DNA of 64,000 nucleotides from Halorussus ruber (GCF_004765785.1 NZ_SBIT01000001.1:372001-436000); one strand, 5' to 3'. Shown: positions 25,701 to 34,759, numbered from the stretch's first letter. Notes: generated by a model from the letters alone, not told the origin. Program-made: numbers and translations.

Positions 25701-25855
25701 TCCGACGAACAATCCAGTGTTGATAGCTGGCTCCGACGAACAATCCAGTGTTGATAGCTGACTCCGACGAATTAACCTCGGTGCCGATAGCTGGTTCCGA
25801 CGAAGCAATCCCAAGATAGCCAAAGATAGCTCCGACGAACCAATCCCGGTGCTGG
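25700..25855 (+). repeat. Five tandem copies of a 31-35-nt unit
   Basis: Units start with CTCCGACGAA and end GATAGCTGG: 25700-25730, 25731-25761, 25762-25794, 25795-25829 and a partial 25830-25855. The first two are nearly identical and the rest diverge. They extend directly from the 3' end of element C1; copy C4 at 43760 carries a single version of the unit. There are no unique spacers, so this is not a CRISPR. It fills the gap between yjbQ and the dehydrogenase gene. Confidence 0.8.
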
Positions 25856-25957
25856 TCGCGGTGCAGTTGCGGTTTCGGATACGCGAATCTTCCTCGTCTC
25901 CTGATTAGCCCCTTTCAGGTGCTACTTTACACCCGCACGCCAAACCACCGCGTACGA

Positions 25958-26917
25958 ATGACCGACAGTACACCCGACCTGCTCGTCCTGCGGAAAGGGA
26001 CCCACGGCGTCCCCGTCTCCGAGTTCGCCGACGAACTCCGCGAGCGCCTGCCGGACCTCGACGTGCGCCACGCCCGGACGCCGAAAGAGGAGCGCGAACT
26101 CGTCGCCGACGCGCCAATCGTCGCCGGGATGGAGTTGGACGAGGACCTGCTGGCCCACGCCGACGCGATGGAGTTGTTCGCCTGCGCCTACGCCGGGACC
26201 GGCCACCTGCCCCTCGACGCGCTCGAAGACCGCGGCGTGGCGGTGACGAACGCCTCGGGCGTCCACGGGCCGAACATCGCCGAACACGTCATCGGCAATC
26301 TCCTCGTCTTCGCGCGCCGCCTCCACGAGGGGTGGCGTCGCCAGCAGAACCGCGAGTGGCGGCACTTCCGCGCTCACGAACTACAGGACAGCACCGTCAC
26401 CGTCGTCGGCCTCGGCGCGATTGGACAGTCCGTGGTCGAGCGACTGGCGGGCTTCGGCGTCGAGACCATCGGCGTGCGCTACACCCCCGAGAAGGGCGGC
26501 CCGACCGACGAGGTCCTCGGCTTCGGCGAGGAGGACTTCCACGAGGCGCTCGCGCGCACGGACTATCTCGTACTAGCCTGCCCGCTGACCGAGACGACGC
26601 GTGGCCTCGTCGGGAGCGAGGAGTTCGAGACCCTGCCGCCCGAGAGCGTGCTGGTCAACGTCGCCCGCGGGCCGGTGGTCGAGACCGACGCGCTCGTGAC
26701 CGCCCTCCGGAAGGACTACGTCCGCGGCGCGGCGCTGGACGTGACCGACCCCGAACCGCTTCCCGAGGACCACGCGCTCTGGAACTTCGAGAACTGCCTG
26801 ATTACGCCCCACTGCTCGGGACACACGCCGGAGTACTACTCCCGACTGGCTGACATCGTCGCGGGGAACGTCCGCCGGTTGGACGAGGGCGAGGAGTTGG
26901 AGAATCGAGTCGTCTGA
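25958..26917 (+). CDS. D-2-hydroxyacid dehydrogenase
   Basis: A 319-residue NAD(P)-dependent 2-hydroxyacid dehydrogenase. The nucleotide-binding loop is VVGLGAIGQSV (about 148-158), the catalytic Arg is in VNVARGPVVETDAL (about 232), Glu in DVTDPEPLPEDHALW (about 262) and His in CLITPHCSGHTPEYY (about 285). It would reduce a 2-keto acid or oxidise a D-2-hydroxyacid in the cytoplasm; the substrate is not evident. The start is placed at 25958 (MTDSTPDLLVLRKG), since the 13 codons upstream are not conserved-looking. The gene stands alone, between repeats upstream and a regulator downstream. Confidence 0.9.
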   Translation: MTDSTPDLLVLRKGTHGVPVSEFADELRERLPDLDVRHARTPKEERELVADAPIVAGMELDEDLLAHADAMELFACAYAGTGHLPLDALEDRGVAVTNASGVHGPNIAEHVIGNLLVFARRLHEGWRRQQNREWRHFRAHELQDSTVTVVGLGAIGQSVVERLAGFGVETIGVRYTPEKGGPTDEVLGFGEEDFHEALARTDYLVLACPLTETTRGLVGSEEFETLPPESVLVNVARGPVVETDALVTALRKDYVRGAALDVTDPEPLPEDHALWNFENCLITPHCSGHTPEYYSRLADIVAGNVRRLDEGEELENRVV

Positions 26918-27091
26918 GGCGATTCCACGCCAAACGCGGCCTCGCTCGCTTTCCGATTCCGCGCTTGTCGAAACATATTCGTAAAAGGAGAACGACGTTC
27001 AGGTGCGAGTCGATTAGTGAAAACGACCCTCAACTTAAAAACCATCGGCCTATTTCTCGCAGGCTGAAAATCTGCTCCGTTTTCTAACCCG

Positions 27092-27421
27092 ATGGAGCGA
27101 CGACGTTCGAACATGAAGGAGCAAATCGACCTCGTCTTTCGGGCGATGGCCCACCCGCTTCGGCGCGAGGTGCTGGCCCTGCTCGCCCGGCGAGACGACG
27201 GCGTGGCCGACGTGGTCGAGTTGGCAGACGGACTCGGGCACCTGTCCGAGAAGACCGACGAGCAGTTGCGGGTGGCGTTCCACCACGTCCACCTGCCGCT
27301 CCTCCGAGACGCCGGACTCGTCGAGTACGACGACCGAACCGGTTTCGCTCGACACCAAGACGGCTCCTCGTCGGACCTCGCTGAGTCCATGCTTGCGAAG
27401 TCCCGCGAGTTAGAGAGTTGA
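27092..27421 (+). CDS. DUF7344-type winged-helix protein
   Basis: A 109-residue single winged-helix module. It has FRAMAHPLRREVLALLARRD (about 17-36) and the characteristic HHVHLPLLRDAGLVEYDDRT (about 72-91). It is the single-copy version of the module found twice in the gene at 2945 and once at 41173. It is a presumed transcription regulator with no known target. A second in-frame ATG at 27113 (MKEQIDLVF) could be the true start, which would drop a basic seven-residue prefix. An AACTTAAAAACC box lies about 60 nt upstream. Confidence 0.8.
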   Translation: MERRRSNMKEQIDLVFRAMAHPLRREVLALLARRDDGVADVVELADGLGHLSEKTDEQLRVAFHHVHLPLLRDAGLVEYDDRTGFARHQDGSSSDLAESMLAKSRELES

Positions 27422-27476
27422 ATCTGACCTCGGCTCGGCAACTAGTTTTATCTGCCCGGCCATCGACGTTCGAAGT

Positions 27477-27707
27477 ATGCGAAAACGCATCAAACGAGTC
27501 CTGAACCGCGCAGAGTACGCCGCCGCCGGGGCTGCGGTCGGCGGAGCGCTCGGCGGACTGTTCAGTCGGAACGCCGCCAGCACCGCCGCCGGGGTCGGCG
27601 CGCTCGTCGGCGCGACCATCGGCGAGAAGCGCGGGTCGGTCGACGCGGCCGTGACGAAGGTGACGGAGACGCGAGAGCGTCCCCAGAACCTGCTCCGCGG
27701 GAAGTAA
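27477..27707 (+). CDS. Small glycine-zipper protein
   Basis: A 76-residue protein. A basic N-terminus (MRKRIKRVLNRAE) is followed by an Ala/Gly-rich stretch with glycine-zipper spacing (AAAGAAVGGALGGLFSRN, then AAGVGALVGATIGEKRG), which usually inserts in or lies on membranes, and a polar tail. Function is unknown; similar small haloarchaeal proteins exist. Codon use matches the neighbours, which supports a real gene. It follows the regulator gene by 55 nt on the same strand and may be co-transcribed. Confidence 0.7.
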   Translation: MRKRIKRVLNRAEYAAAGAAVGGALGGLFSRNAASTAAGVGALVGATIGEKRGSVDAAVTKVTETRERPQNLLRGK

Positions 27708-27738
27708 CGCCGGGAGAGCGGGTCCGGCGAACCCCGTC

Positions 27739-28584
27739 TCAGCCGCCGCGAATCCCGACTGCGACGAGGAGGACGCCGACTCCGCCGCTCGCAAGCGCGG
27801 CGTACCAGAGGACGACCCCGCTTCGGGGATTCGCGGCCGTCGGGCCTACGGTCGAAAGTAGCCCTGCGAGTCCGAGAAAGCACGCGCCGAGTGCGAGCGC
27901 CGCGAGTCGAACCCCGCGCCGCGTCGAACCGGGGTCGCCGGAGTCGGCTTCCACGCCGGATTCGAGCGCATCGCGGACCGCGGCGTCGGCCTTTCGGGGT
28001 ACCACGAGCGACCGCGGCGTGCCGAAGGTCGCGGCCTCCTCGGCGTACGAGAGTCGATAGACGACGTAGCCGCCGACCACCCACCGCCGGAAACCGGCCA
28101 GCGTTGAGCAGTCGATAGCGGTGCCGGAGTAAGTGAGCATCGCGGCGTCCGCGTCGATTTCGCCCTCGGAGGCGAGCAGACTGGCGAGCGCTAGCGGTAG
28201 CGAAACCGTCGCCACGACCAGTGTCGAGAACCAGTTGTACGGGGCGAAGAAACCGCCGAGAACGAGGAACCCGAGACCGCCGACAGACGCCGCCGCGAGT
28301 GACTTGCGTCCGAGTCCGCGGAGCGCGGGGGTTCCCTTTCGCGGGGAGGTCGCCGCGAGGTGGGGCGCAGTCCGCGCCAGTCCGAAGAGGAACGCCAGCA
28401 GGACGCCGACGCCAAGCGCGTACCGGCCTTCGACCACCAGCAGGACTCCGAGGCCGACCGCTCCGAGGGCGATGCCGAGGCCGAACCCGCCGACGACGCC
28501 GACCGAGACGGAGGCGAGCGCCCGGAGGAGTCGAGAGTTCTCCGGGGTGTGCGACCACGAGACCGTCTCGGAGCGGGGCGTCAC
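27739..28584 (-). CDS. Haloarchaeal integral membrane protein, function unknown
   Basis: A 281-residue protein with several hydrophobic segments: LASVSVGVVGGFGLGIALGA (about 23-42), a second starting GLGVLLVVEGRYALGVGVLL, then SVGGLGFLVLGGFFAPY, TLVVATVSLPLALASLLA, and two at the C-terminus (LAALALGACFLGLAGLLSTV; VVLWYAALASGGVGVLLVAV). Between helices four and five is a soluble loop (about 145-215) with YVVYRLSYAEEAATFGTPR. No family was recognised. It converges on the glycine-zipper gene and is 36 nt downstream of asd in the opposite sense of their order, possibly sharing its transcript. Confidence 0.65.
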   Translation of the reverse strand: MTPRSETVSWSHTPENSRLLRALASVSVGVVGGFGLGIALGAVGLGVLLVVEGRYALGVGVLLAFLFGLARTAPHLAATSPRKGTPALRGLGRKSLAAASVGGLGFLVLGGFFAPYNWFSTLVVATVSLPLALASLLASEGEIDADAAMLTYSGTAIDCSTLAGFRRWVVGGYVVYRLSYAEEAATFGTPRSLVVPRKADAAVRDALESGVEADSGDPGSTRRGVRLAALALGACFLGLAGLLSTVGPTAANPRSGVVLWYAALASGGVGVLLVAVGIRGG

Positions 28585-28620
28585 AGCATCCGGTACTGAC
28601 CCGAAGAAAGTAAACCCCCG

Positions 28621-29655
28621 CTAAATCCAGCCTTCGCTCTGGAGCAACTCGCCGTTCAGCACCGCCGCGCCAGCCGCGCCGCGAATCGTGTTGTGTGCCA
28701 GACAGTTGTACTGAATACCTGCGGGCGTCGTCTGGACGCCGCCAGCGGCGACCGACATCCCGCCGCCCAGCGTCCGGTCGAGTCGGGGCTGTGGTCGGCT
28801 CGGGTCCTCGAACACCTCGATGAGTTGGTCGGGCGAACTCGGCAGGTCGAGGCTCTCGACCGCGCGGAAGGCCGCCTCGATTTCGGCCTCGCTCGGGTCG
28901 GCGTCGAGTTCGGCCCAGACGTTTTCGAGGTGGCCGTCGATGGTCGGCACGCGGTTACAGGAGGCCGAGACCTCGGCGTCGTGACGGGAGAGTTCCGCGC
29001 CGTCGAAGCTACCGAGGAGTTTCCGGGATTCGGTCTCCATCTTCTCCTCCTCGCCGCCGATGTGCGGGATGACGTTGTCGATGATTTCCATCGAGGAGAC
29101 CCCGGAGTAGCCAGCGCCGGAGACCGCTTGCAGGGTCGAGACGTGGACCCGCTCCAGACCGAACTGGTCGAGCGCAGACAGCGTCGGGACCATCGTGATG
29201 GTCGAGCAGTTGGGGTTCTTGACGACCGCGCCGTCCCAGCCGCGCTCGTCGCGCTGGACCTCCAGCAGGTCGAGGTGGCCCGGATTGATTTCGGGAATCA
29301 CGAGGGGCACGTCGTCGGCCATCCGGTCGTTCGAGGAGTTCGACGAGAGGACGTACCCCTCCTCGGCGAAGTCGGGTTCGACCTCGCTTGCGACGCCCGA
29401 AGGGAGCGACGAGAACAGCAGGTCGACGTCGTCGGGGACCTCCGCGGGGTCGGTCGCGCGCACCGTCAGGTCTGCCACCGCGTCGGGAATCGGGGCGTCG
29501 ACCCGCCACTTCGCGGCCTCGCTGTAGGAACTGCCCGCGCTGTCTTCGCTCGCCGTTACCGCCGCCAGTTCGAATTCAGGGTGGCCGTCCAGTAGCTGGA
29601 TGCATCGCTGGCCGACCGCGCCCGTCGCACCGAGGACTCCGACTCGTACAGACAT
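28621..29655 (-). CDS. asd: Aspartate-semialdehyde dehydrogenase
   Basis: A 344-residue archaeal/fungal-type enzyme that makes aspartate semialdehyde from aspartyl phosphate, the branch point to Lys, Thr and Met. NADP-binding [15 protein letters not shown] (8-22), a SSLPSGVA segment (about 86), catalytic Cys in [11 protein letters not shown] (about 148) and catalytic His in [16 protein letters not shown] (about 237) are all present. The [12 protein letters not shown] loop is typical of the family. It sits about 300 nt downstream of rps17e on the same strand, an arrangement seen in other haloarchaea. Confidence 0.95.
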   Translation of the reverse strand: MSVRVGVLGATGAVGQRCIQLLDGHPEFELAAVTASEDSAGSSYSEAAKWRVDAPIPDAVADLTVRATDPAEVPDDVDLLFSSLPSGVASEVEPDFAEEGYVLSSNSSNDRMADDVPLVIPEINPGHLDLLEVQRDERGWDGAVVKNPNCSTITMVPTLSALDQFGLERVHVSTLQAVSGAGYSGVSSMEIIDNVIPHIGGEEEKMETESRKLLGSFDGAELSRHDAEVSASCNRVPTIDGHLENVWAELDADPSEAEIEAAFRAVESLDLPSSPDQLIEVFEDPSRPQPRLDRTLGGGMSVAAGGVQTTPAGIQYNCLAHNTIRGAAGAAVLNGELLQSEGWI

Positions 29656-29956
29656 TGTTCGGGAGTAGGGTGATAGGCCGTGAAAACGGTTTTGGTCTCC
29701 CTAAACCTTTCCAAATCTCGAATGACATCACGATAGTACCCAATATGTTTTATAAAACCGCGGTAGTGGCGGATATAATTTATAAAATGTGGGGTCCCGT
29801 GTTCAGGAAGAGTTCACGAAGAGCATCGGTCGCTATCGCCGAGGCGGACCGATTGCACGGCGCGGCGGCGTCCGACCACGGTTGTCGCGGAGTCGCAACG
29901 CTCCGCTGGTGGGTTTCGACGCGCCGGAGAATAGCCTCGCCGATGTACTCGCCGAG
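29656..29956. other. Intergenic region between asd and rps17e
   Basis: About 300 nt with no supported gene. The asd-proximal part is AT-rich and contains two similar boxes, TTTTATAAAAC (near 29748) and ATTTATAAAATG (near 29779), read alike on both strands, which are good candidates for the asd promoter. The remainder is GC-rich with no recognisable RNA fold. Confidence 0.5.
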
Positions 29957-30130
29957 TTACTGCTTGCGCGTGACGTAGCCCGCGATGCGGTTGCGGACGC
30001 CCTTCGACTCGATGTTGGTCAGCTTCTTGACGCTCTCTTTGTTCTGGTCGAAGTCGGTCGTGAACGCCTCGGGGTACCGTTCGAGCAGGATTCGCCCCGT
30101 CTTCTTTACGTAGTCGGGTTTGATTGCCAT
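29957..30130 (-). CDS. rps17e: 30S ribosomal protein S17e
   Basis: A 57-residue archaeal/eukaryotic-type ribosomal protein of the small subunit. The N-terminal MAIKPDYVKKTGRILLERYP and the central FTTDFDQNKESVKKLTNI, then SKGVRNRIAGYVTR, match S17e throughout. The ATG at 30130 is the only start giving the family N-terminus; the longer upstream reading in this frame is non-coding. Length fits archaeal S17e, which is much shorter than the eukaryotic form. Confidence 0.95.
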   Translation of the reverse strand: MAIKPDYVKKTGRILLERYPEAFTTDFDQNKESVKKLTNIESKGVRNRIAGYVTRKQ

Positions 30131-30221
30131 ACTCGACAATTTCCCGTTGTCGACCTTAAAAGCATTCGTTCGGCCCGGCCGCGACGCGACGATGGATTCG
30201 TAAGGGTAATGAGGATGGAAT

Positions 30222-30440
30222 ATGCACGGAGAATCAGTAACCGTGCGTGGAGCTGACCGAGATACCGATGGGAACATCGAAACCGACGCCGGAAAGCGGG
30301 AGTTCGAGAGCGAACTCGAAGAACTCGTTCTCAAGGCGTTCGGGGACGGCGAGGAGATAGAGGGCGTCTGGGACCTCGAATACGAACCCGACGAGATTCC
30401 GAACTGGACCGTGACCATCGACCGCAAGGACGGGATTTGA
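30222..30440 (+). CDS. Small acidic haloarchaeal protein, function unknown
   Basis: A 72-residue strongly acidic protein. An early beta-type stretch (ESVTVRGADRDTDG) leads to a helix (ELEELVLKAFGDGEEIEG) and a final strand pair (VWDLEYEPDEIPNWTVTIDR). Codon use is typical of the genome. No motif links it to a known family. It is divergent from rps17e and ends 2 nt before the stop of the DUF447 gene, which runs the other way. Confidence 0.65.
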   Translation: MHGESVTVRGADRDTDGNIETDAGKREFESELEELVLKAFGDGEEIEGVWDLEYEPDEIPNWTVTIDRKDGI

Positions 30441-30442
30441 GG

Positions 30443-31069
30443 CTACTCGCCGACGTACTCAGCCAGCTTATCCAGCGCCGCGCGTACTCGCTGGTCGCCG
30501 CACTTTCTGCCGACCTCCTCGAAGTAGTCGAGGCGCTCGCGGAGTTCGGTCTGGTCGTACTCGGGGACGTCGAGCCGCGAGGCCGCGACCGTGGCTTCGA
30601 CCACCGCGGGAAAGCCGCGGGTGACGGTCGGCACCGTCTCGCGCTCGACGCCGGACTCGCGGGGCCGGAGTTTCCACTCTTCCCACTCTGTGCCGCCGGA
30701 TTCGCCCGAATCGACCTGTTCGACTTCGACCTCGACCCACGCGTCGGCCGAGTCGAGGAGTGGCTCGTCGATCTCGTAAATCGAGAGCGTGGCGTCCACG
30801 AAATCGACCGGGTCGCGGGTGAACTGGACGTAGCCGCCGCCCTGCCGGTGGAAGTTCCGCCGGGTGCGGGTGTTGCCCCACGTGCGGGCCGTGACGACGC
30901 CGTCCGCCGCCTCATCGCAGTCTGGCGCGTCCGATTCGGGGGGATGGAGTCCGAGCGCGGCGACGTTCCACAGGTCGTTCGGACCGAGCGTGGTCGCGAG
31001 CGACTCGGTGACGCCCCGGAACTCGACGGGCCAGCCCGCAACTCCCCCGTCGCGTCTCCCGTCGCTCAC
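30443..31069 (-). CDS. DUF447 domain protein (flavin-reductase-like fold)
   Basis: A 208-residue protein matching the archaeal DUF447 family. It begins WPVEFRGVTESLATTLGPND, has WNVAALGLH, then ARTWGNTRTRRNFHRQGGGY (a conserved basic segment) and VQFTRDPVDFVDATL, and a helical end with LDYFEEVGRKCGD. DUF447 proteins have a split-barrel fold like FMN-binding reductases, but activity is unknown. The start is a GTG at 31069 that overlaps the stop of the upstream CitG-like gene (GTGA), so it is the last gene of the cofD operon. Confidence 0.8.
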   Translation of the reverse strand: MSDGRRDGGVAGWPVEFRGVTESLATTLGPNDLWNVAALGLHPPESDAPDCDEAADGVVTARTWGNTRTRRNFHRQGGGYVQFTRDPVDFVDATLSIYEIDEPLLDSADAWVEVEVEQVDSGESGGTEWEEWKLRPRESGVERETVPTVTRGFPAVVEATVAASRLDVPEYDQTELRERLDYFEEVGRKCGDQRVRAALDKLAEYVGE

Positions 31070-31908
31070 ACCGACACCTCCCCGCGAGCCAGCGCGACGA
31101 ACAGTCCCGCCGCGGTGATGTCGGCGGTCGTGCCGGGATTGATACCGTCCTCGACCAGCGAGTCGGCGAAGGCCTCGACTACTTCGGGGCCGCCTTCGAG
31201 GGCCTGCTGGGCGCGGACCCGGACGCTCTCGGCGGTCTTCTGGCCGTGCTGTTTCGCCACGAAGGTGTCGGGTTCGCGCGCGAGGAGTTCGAGGTAGACC
31301 CGCGCGCCGATGGCCGAGGCCGGGGCCGACCCCGCCAGTTCCGCGAGGCGATTCGCCGCCCAGAAGGTGCGCTCGAACTCGTGGGTCCACTCGCGGGCCA
31401 CATCGTCCTCGTCGTCGCCCAGCTCCATCACGTCGTAGAGGGTGACGCCGCGCTCCTCGACCGCGGGAACCGCGTCGCTCCCGCGCCGGGCGTCGAGCTC
31501 CTCGGCGTCCTCCGGCGGGTCGTCGACGTACACGTCGGCGTGGTCGAAGGCTCGGAAGAAGTTCGCGGCGTCCTCGACGGTCGTATTTTTCACCACGCGC
31601 GCGACTCCGTCGGGCGTGAGGTCTCCTTCTCCGGCGGCCCGGACGAGGGGCACGAGGAGCAAGAGCGCGCCGAACTGGGTGTTGCCGCCCTCCTGCTGGC
31701 TCATCCCGGCGACGGCCTGCTCGAAGGCCTCGCCGACCGGGGCACCGTTCTGGGCGGCGCGCAGGCCCGGTCCCGCGCCGACCGCGCCAGCGAGGAAGTG
31801 TTCGAATCGGAGGTCCGGAAGGTCGCGGTCGCGGTCCACGTTGCCGGGCTTGGGAGTGCCCGCGACTTCCAGCAGGAGCGCGAGCTGGGCGTTCTCGGCG
31901 GGAGTCAT
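31066..31908 (-). CDS. CitG-like triphosphoribosyl-dephospho-CoA synthase family protein
   Basis: A 280-residue all-helical protein of the CitG/MdcB family. Two signatures are clear: EVAGTPKPGNVDRDRDLPD (about 14-32) and QEGGNTQFGALLLLVPL (about 69-85). Bacterial CitG joins ATP and dephospho-CoA to make the citrate-lyase prosthetic-group precursor. This organism shows no citrate lyase here, and archaeal members instead sit with DUF447 and TIM-barrel genes, so it probably makes another phosphoribosylated cofactor precursor (inference). It shares an ATGA overlap with the upstream gene and a GTGA overlap downstream. Confidence 0.83.
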   Translation of the reverse strand: MTPAENAQLALLLEVAGTPKPGNVDRDRDLPDLRFEHFLAGAVGAGPGLRAAQNGAPVGEAFEQAVAGMSQQEGGNTQFGALLLLVPLVRAAGEGDLTPDGVARVVKNTTVEDAANFFRAFDHADVYVDDPPEDAEELDARRGSDAVPAVEERGVTLYDVMELGDDEDDVAREWTHEFERTFWAANRLAELAGSAPASAIGARVYLELLAREPDTFVAKQHGQKTAESVRVRAQQALEGGPEVVEAFADSLVEDGINPGTTADITAAGLFVALARGEVSV

Positions 31909-32696
31909 GCTTCGACCTCCGTTTCTTTCGCTTCTTCGATGCTCTCTGCCTCGAACCACTCGTCTACCGCGCTCCGGACGCGCCGGAGGACCGCGGGGTC
32001 GTCGCTCGGCCTGCCGACGCTGACCGCGTCCGCGCCGTAGGCCAGATACTCGCGGACGGTGGCGCGGTCGCGGACGCCGTTGTTGGCGATGACGAAGAGG
32101 TCCGATTCGTCGGTGGCTTCGGCGGCGTCTGCAATCTCGGCGACGACGCCCTCGGAGTCCATCGCGTCCACGTGGACGGCGTGGCCCCCGGCGTCGGCGA
32201 CGAGTCGGGCGATTTCGGGGAGATTGACGCCGGGGAGTTCGGCCCGGACCTTGACGCTGACCGTGGCCCCTTCGCTCGCGGCGGTCCTGACCTGTTCTCG
32301 GAGGCGCTCGGAATCCCGCAGGAGGGCCTCGCCAGCGCCCGCGCGGCACATCTCGTCCTGTCGGCAGTGGGCGTTGAGTTCGAGGAGGGCGTCGCGGTCG
32401 GCGCAGGTCTCGGCGACTTTCCGGAGGGGCGGAAGGGTCGCGGTCCGGACGTTGAAGCCCGGTCGGATGTCGGCGTCTCCGAGCGCGGCGAGTTGGCGGT
32501 CCACGAACGCGACCGGATTTTCGGGCAGGAACTCCTCGCGGTCGCGCTCGACCATCTCGCGGGCGGCCTCGCGGGTCGGTTCGTCGAGGGCGATACCGCC
32601 CAGCATGGCCGCGCCAGCGAATTTTTGGGCGTTCTCGGCCCACTCGGCGTCGGACTGGCCGCTGAGGCTGGCGAGTGCGAGTCGGGGTTCGAACAT
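31905..32696 (-). CDS. Dus-like flavin TIM-barrel protein
   Basis: A 263-residue protein resembling tRNA-dihydrouridine synthases and related FMN barrels. [16 protein letters not shown] starts the barrel. NAHCRQDEMCRAGAGEALL (about 110-128) aligns with the Dus catalytic-Cys loop. VSVKVRAELPGVNL carries the phosphate-binding Lys region, and FVIANNGVRDRATVREYL with GADAVSVGRPS closes the FMN site. It lacks the C-terminal helical tRNA-binding domain of true Dus enzymes, so the substrate may be a small molecule. It is coupled to cofD (TGATG) and to the CitG-like gene (ATGA). Confidence 0.78.
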   Translation of the reverse strand: MFEPRLALASLSGQSDAEWAENAQKFAGAAMLGGIALDEPTREAAREMVERDREEFLPENPVAFVDRQLAALGDADIRPGFNVRTATLPPLRKVAETCADRDALLELNAHCRQDEMCRAGAGEALLRDSERLREQVRTAASEGATVSVKVRAELPGVNLPEIARLVADAGGHAVHVDAMDSEGVVAEIADAAEATDESDLFVIANNGVRDRATVREYLAYGADAVSVGRPSDDPAVLRRVRSAVDEWFEAESIEEAKETEVEA

Positions 32697-33706
32697 CACA
32701 GCACCTCCAGCGCGTCGGCGACGGCGCGGGCCACGCGGTCGGCGTCCGATTCGTCCTCGATTTCGGTGTCGGTCTTGATTACGGGGCGGTCGAGGTCGGT
32801 GTCGTCGTGGTCGTCCAGCACGAAGGCGTCCGCGAAGGGGTAGGCCTCCGCGACGCCTCTCGTAGAGGGTTCGAAGCCGACGCCTTCCATGAGTTCCGCG
32901 GCCGGGCCGGAGAAGACCTCGTCTTCCACGAAGGGCGAGATTGCGACCACGGTGGTCTCTTCGAGCGCGTCGTGGAGTTCGTCCAGCGCGAGCATCGGGC
33001 CGATGCTGGTGACGGGGTTCGAGGGACCGATGACGACCGGCCCCTCCTCGATTGCGCCGAGCGCGGCAGGCGCGGGAGTTGCGGATTCTGCACCGCGGAA
33101 CTCGACGGTGTAGACTTCGGGGTCCGCGCGGTGGGCGACCCAGTACTCCTGAAAGTGCATCTCGTCGCGGTACCGGTCGTCCTCGGGCGGCGTGTGGACG
33201 ATGGATGCCACGGGGTCGTCGCTCATCGGCACCACGTCCACGGGCACGTCGAAGGCGTCGCCGAGGAGGCGCGTGACCTCGGTCAGGCTTCGACCCTCGT
33301 CGAGGAGGCCGGTCCGAGTGATGTGGACCGCTCGGTCGCGGTCGCCCAGTTCCATGAACTCCGCGACGCCGGAGAAGCGCCGCCAGCGCGAGAGTTCCCG
33401 GCCCGCGGTCTGGGCTTCGGCGGGCAGATAGCGCGGGCCGCCCTCCAAGCCCGCGGCGTCGGCGAGCGCGTGGAGTTCGTCGTGGGTCTCGGTGGTGTCG
33501 TCTTCGATACCCCACCAGAGTTCGCGGTCGAGGACGTCGCCCTGGTCGAAGAGGACGGTGTCAACGTCGGGGCACACGAGGAGGCCGCCCAACTCCACGT
33601 CGTCGCCCGTGTTGGCGACCACGGTGGTCTCGGCCGGGTCGAAGACGGAGTCGGCTCCGGCGAGGAGCTTCGGGGTGCCGGTCCCCCCGGAGAGAAACGT
33701 CGTCAT
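32696..33706 (-). CDS. cofD: 2-phospho-L-lactate transferase (F420 biosynthesis)
   Basis: A 336-residue CofD, which transfers a phospholactyl-type group from its GDP/guanylyl-activated form to the deazaflavin Fo, producing F420-0. The family start [16 protein letters not shown] (4-19) and [19 protein letters not shown] (29-47), then WWGIEDDT, form the substrate pocket; [14 protein letters not shown] near residue 233 is another conserved loop. The gene leads a four-gene overlapping operon (cofD, Dus-like, CitG-like, DUF447). CofE, CofC and CofG/H are not in the window. Confidence 0.93.
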   Translation of the reverse strand: MTTFLSGGTGTPKLLAGADSVFDPAETTVVANTGDDVELGGLLVCPDVDTVLFDQGDVLDRELWWGIEDDTTETHDELHALADAAGLEGGPRYLPAEAQTAGRELSRWRRFSGVAEFMELGDRDRAVHITRTGLLDEGRSLTEVTRLLGDAFDVPVDVVPMSDDPVASIVHTPPEDDRYRDEMHFQEYWVAHRADPEVYTVEFRGAESATPAPAALGAIEEGPVVIGPSNPVTSIGPMLALDELHDALEETTVVAISPFVEDEVFSGPAAELMEGVGFEPSTRGVAEAYPFADAFVLDDHDDTDLDRPVIKTDTEIEDESDADRVARAVADALEVL

Positions 33707-33846
33707 AGGGGGAGGTGCGTGTTCGGGGAGGTAAATGCTTGTGCTGTCGCGGTGCGGTTGCGTGGTTGCTTGGGCTATCGTGGACTAACCCACTTGACCT
33801 CCAAAAGCTTATTACTCTACCTCAATATTCAACATTAAATTCAAAT

Positions 33847-34683
33847 ATGAGTGATAACTCATCAAGCTCTGATTCGCCCCGAGAAATCACACCTATAGAA
33901 TACGAAAGCAGTCGCCGTCAGTTACTACGACGGATTGGAATCGGAGCCGCCATCACCGGAACTATCTCCCTCGCTGGTTGTAGTGGCACACTCAGCTCGT
34001 CGGAAGAAGTATCGCACAAAACGAACGTGGGTCCAGCCGATTCCGGGATGTCCCAACGAGCGTTTACGGAGTTCGTGAAGAGAACAGAGAAGAGATACGG
34101 AAATGCCGGAGTCTGGGGCAACTCCCGAACGGAACCAGCGCACGATTTAGAGTACGTCGGTGCTTGGAAGTCGAGCGAGTCGGTCGAGAAGGGCGATGCG
34201 ACCGAGGGGTTCGCTATTTTCGATAGCTCCGTCACACTGTATCGGATTCCCGAGAAAGTGAGCGAGGACAGTCAACAGCACTATCAATTTTGGCTCTGGT
34301 CCGCGGTCAGACCAGTAGAGCAGGCTTCCGACGACGAGATACTCCCGTTCACACACGTAGAAAACCGCGTCTCCTTCGACGATTCAGCGTATACCATGCT
34401 CGCTTATTCTCCGTCGCACGATTCGTCGGAGGGACCCGTTTCTGTCGGGCCGCAATCTCCCGGCGTAGACGGGCTCGCGGTGGACTTTCCGCTTCGTCAG
34501 GGCAAAGTCCGGTACGACCCCGACAGCAAAGTCGGGGCAAGCGGAGAGTACGGAGTCCAATGGAACGGGGAGGTTACGCGAGCGCAATCAGTCAACGCGA
34601 CGTTCGAAGCGAGTTGGCCAACCGGAGCGAAACACCAGTTCGGTTGGGAGTCCCGTCTCGAAACGACTAAATCTAAATTCTAG
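33847..34683 (+). CDS. Tat-type lipoprotein, function unknown
   Basis: A 278-residue secreted protein. The N-terminus carries a twin-arginine stretch (SSRRQLLRRIG, about 21-31), a hydrophobic core (IGAAITGTISLAG) and a lipobox ending AGC near residue 45, so it should be anchored outside the membrane. The mature part has several beta-type stretches (YQFWLWSAVRP, MLAYSPSHDS, VQWNGEVTRAQSVNATFEAS) and no recognised motif. The gene and its upstream region are lower in GC than neighbours. The start 33847 replaces an upstream ATG because the signal peptide begins there. Confidence 0.7.
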   Translation: MSDNSSSSDSPREITPIEYESSRRQLLRRIGIGAAITGTISLAGCSGTLSSSEEVSHKTNVGPADSGMSQRAFTEFVKRTEKRYGNAGVWGNSRTEPAHDLEYVGAWKSSESVEKGDATEGFAIFDSSVTLYRIPEKVSEDSQQHYQFWLWSAVRPVEQASDDEILPFTHVENRVSFDDSAYTMLAYSPSHDSSEGPVSVGPQSPGVDGLAVDFPLRQGKVRYDPDSKVGASGEYGVQWNGEVTRAQSVNATFEASWPTGAKHQFGWESRLETTKSKF

Positions 34684-34759
34684 TGGATATCGCGCGTATT
34701 CACATCTATCGAGCGACCCGACGAAATCATCTGCCACGACCCCTCTACTCCCGGCGGTT

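Noticed and set aside
25700-25855. Possible CRISPR array (short regular repeats)
   Set aside because: Units are contiguous and merge into each other with no unique spacers, the repeat drifts in length (31-35 nt), and no cas gene is nearby.
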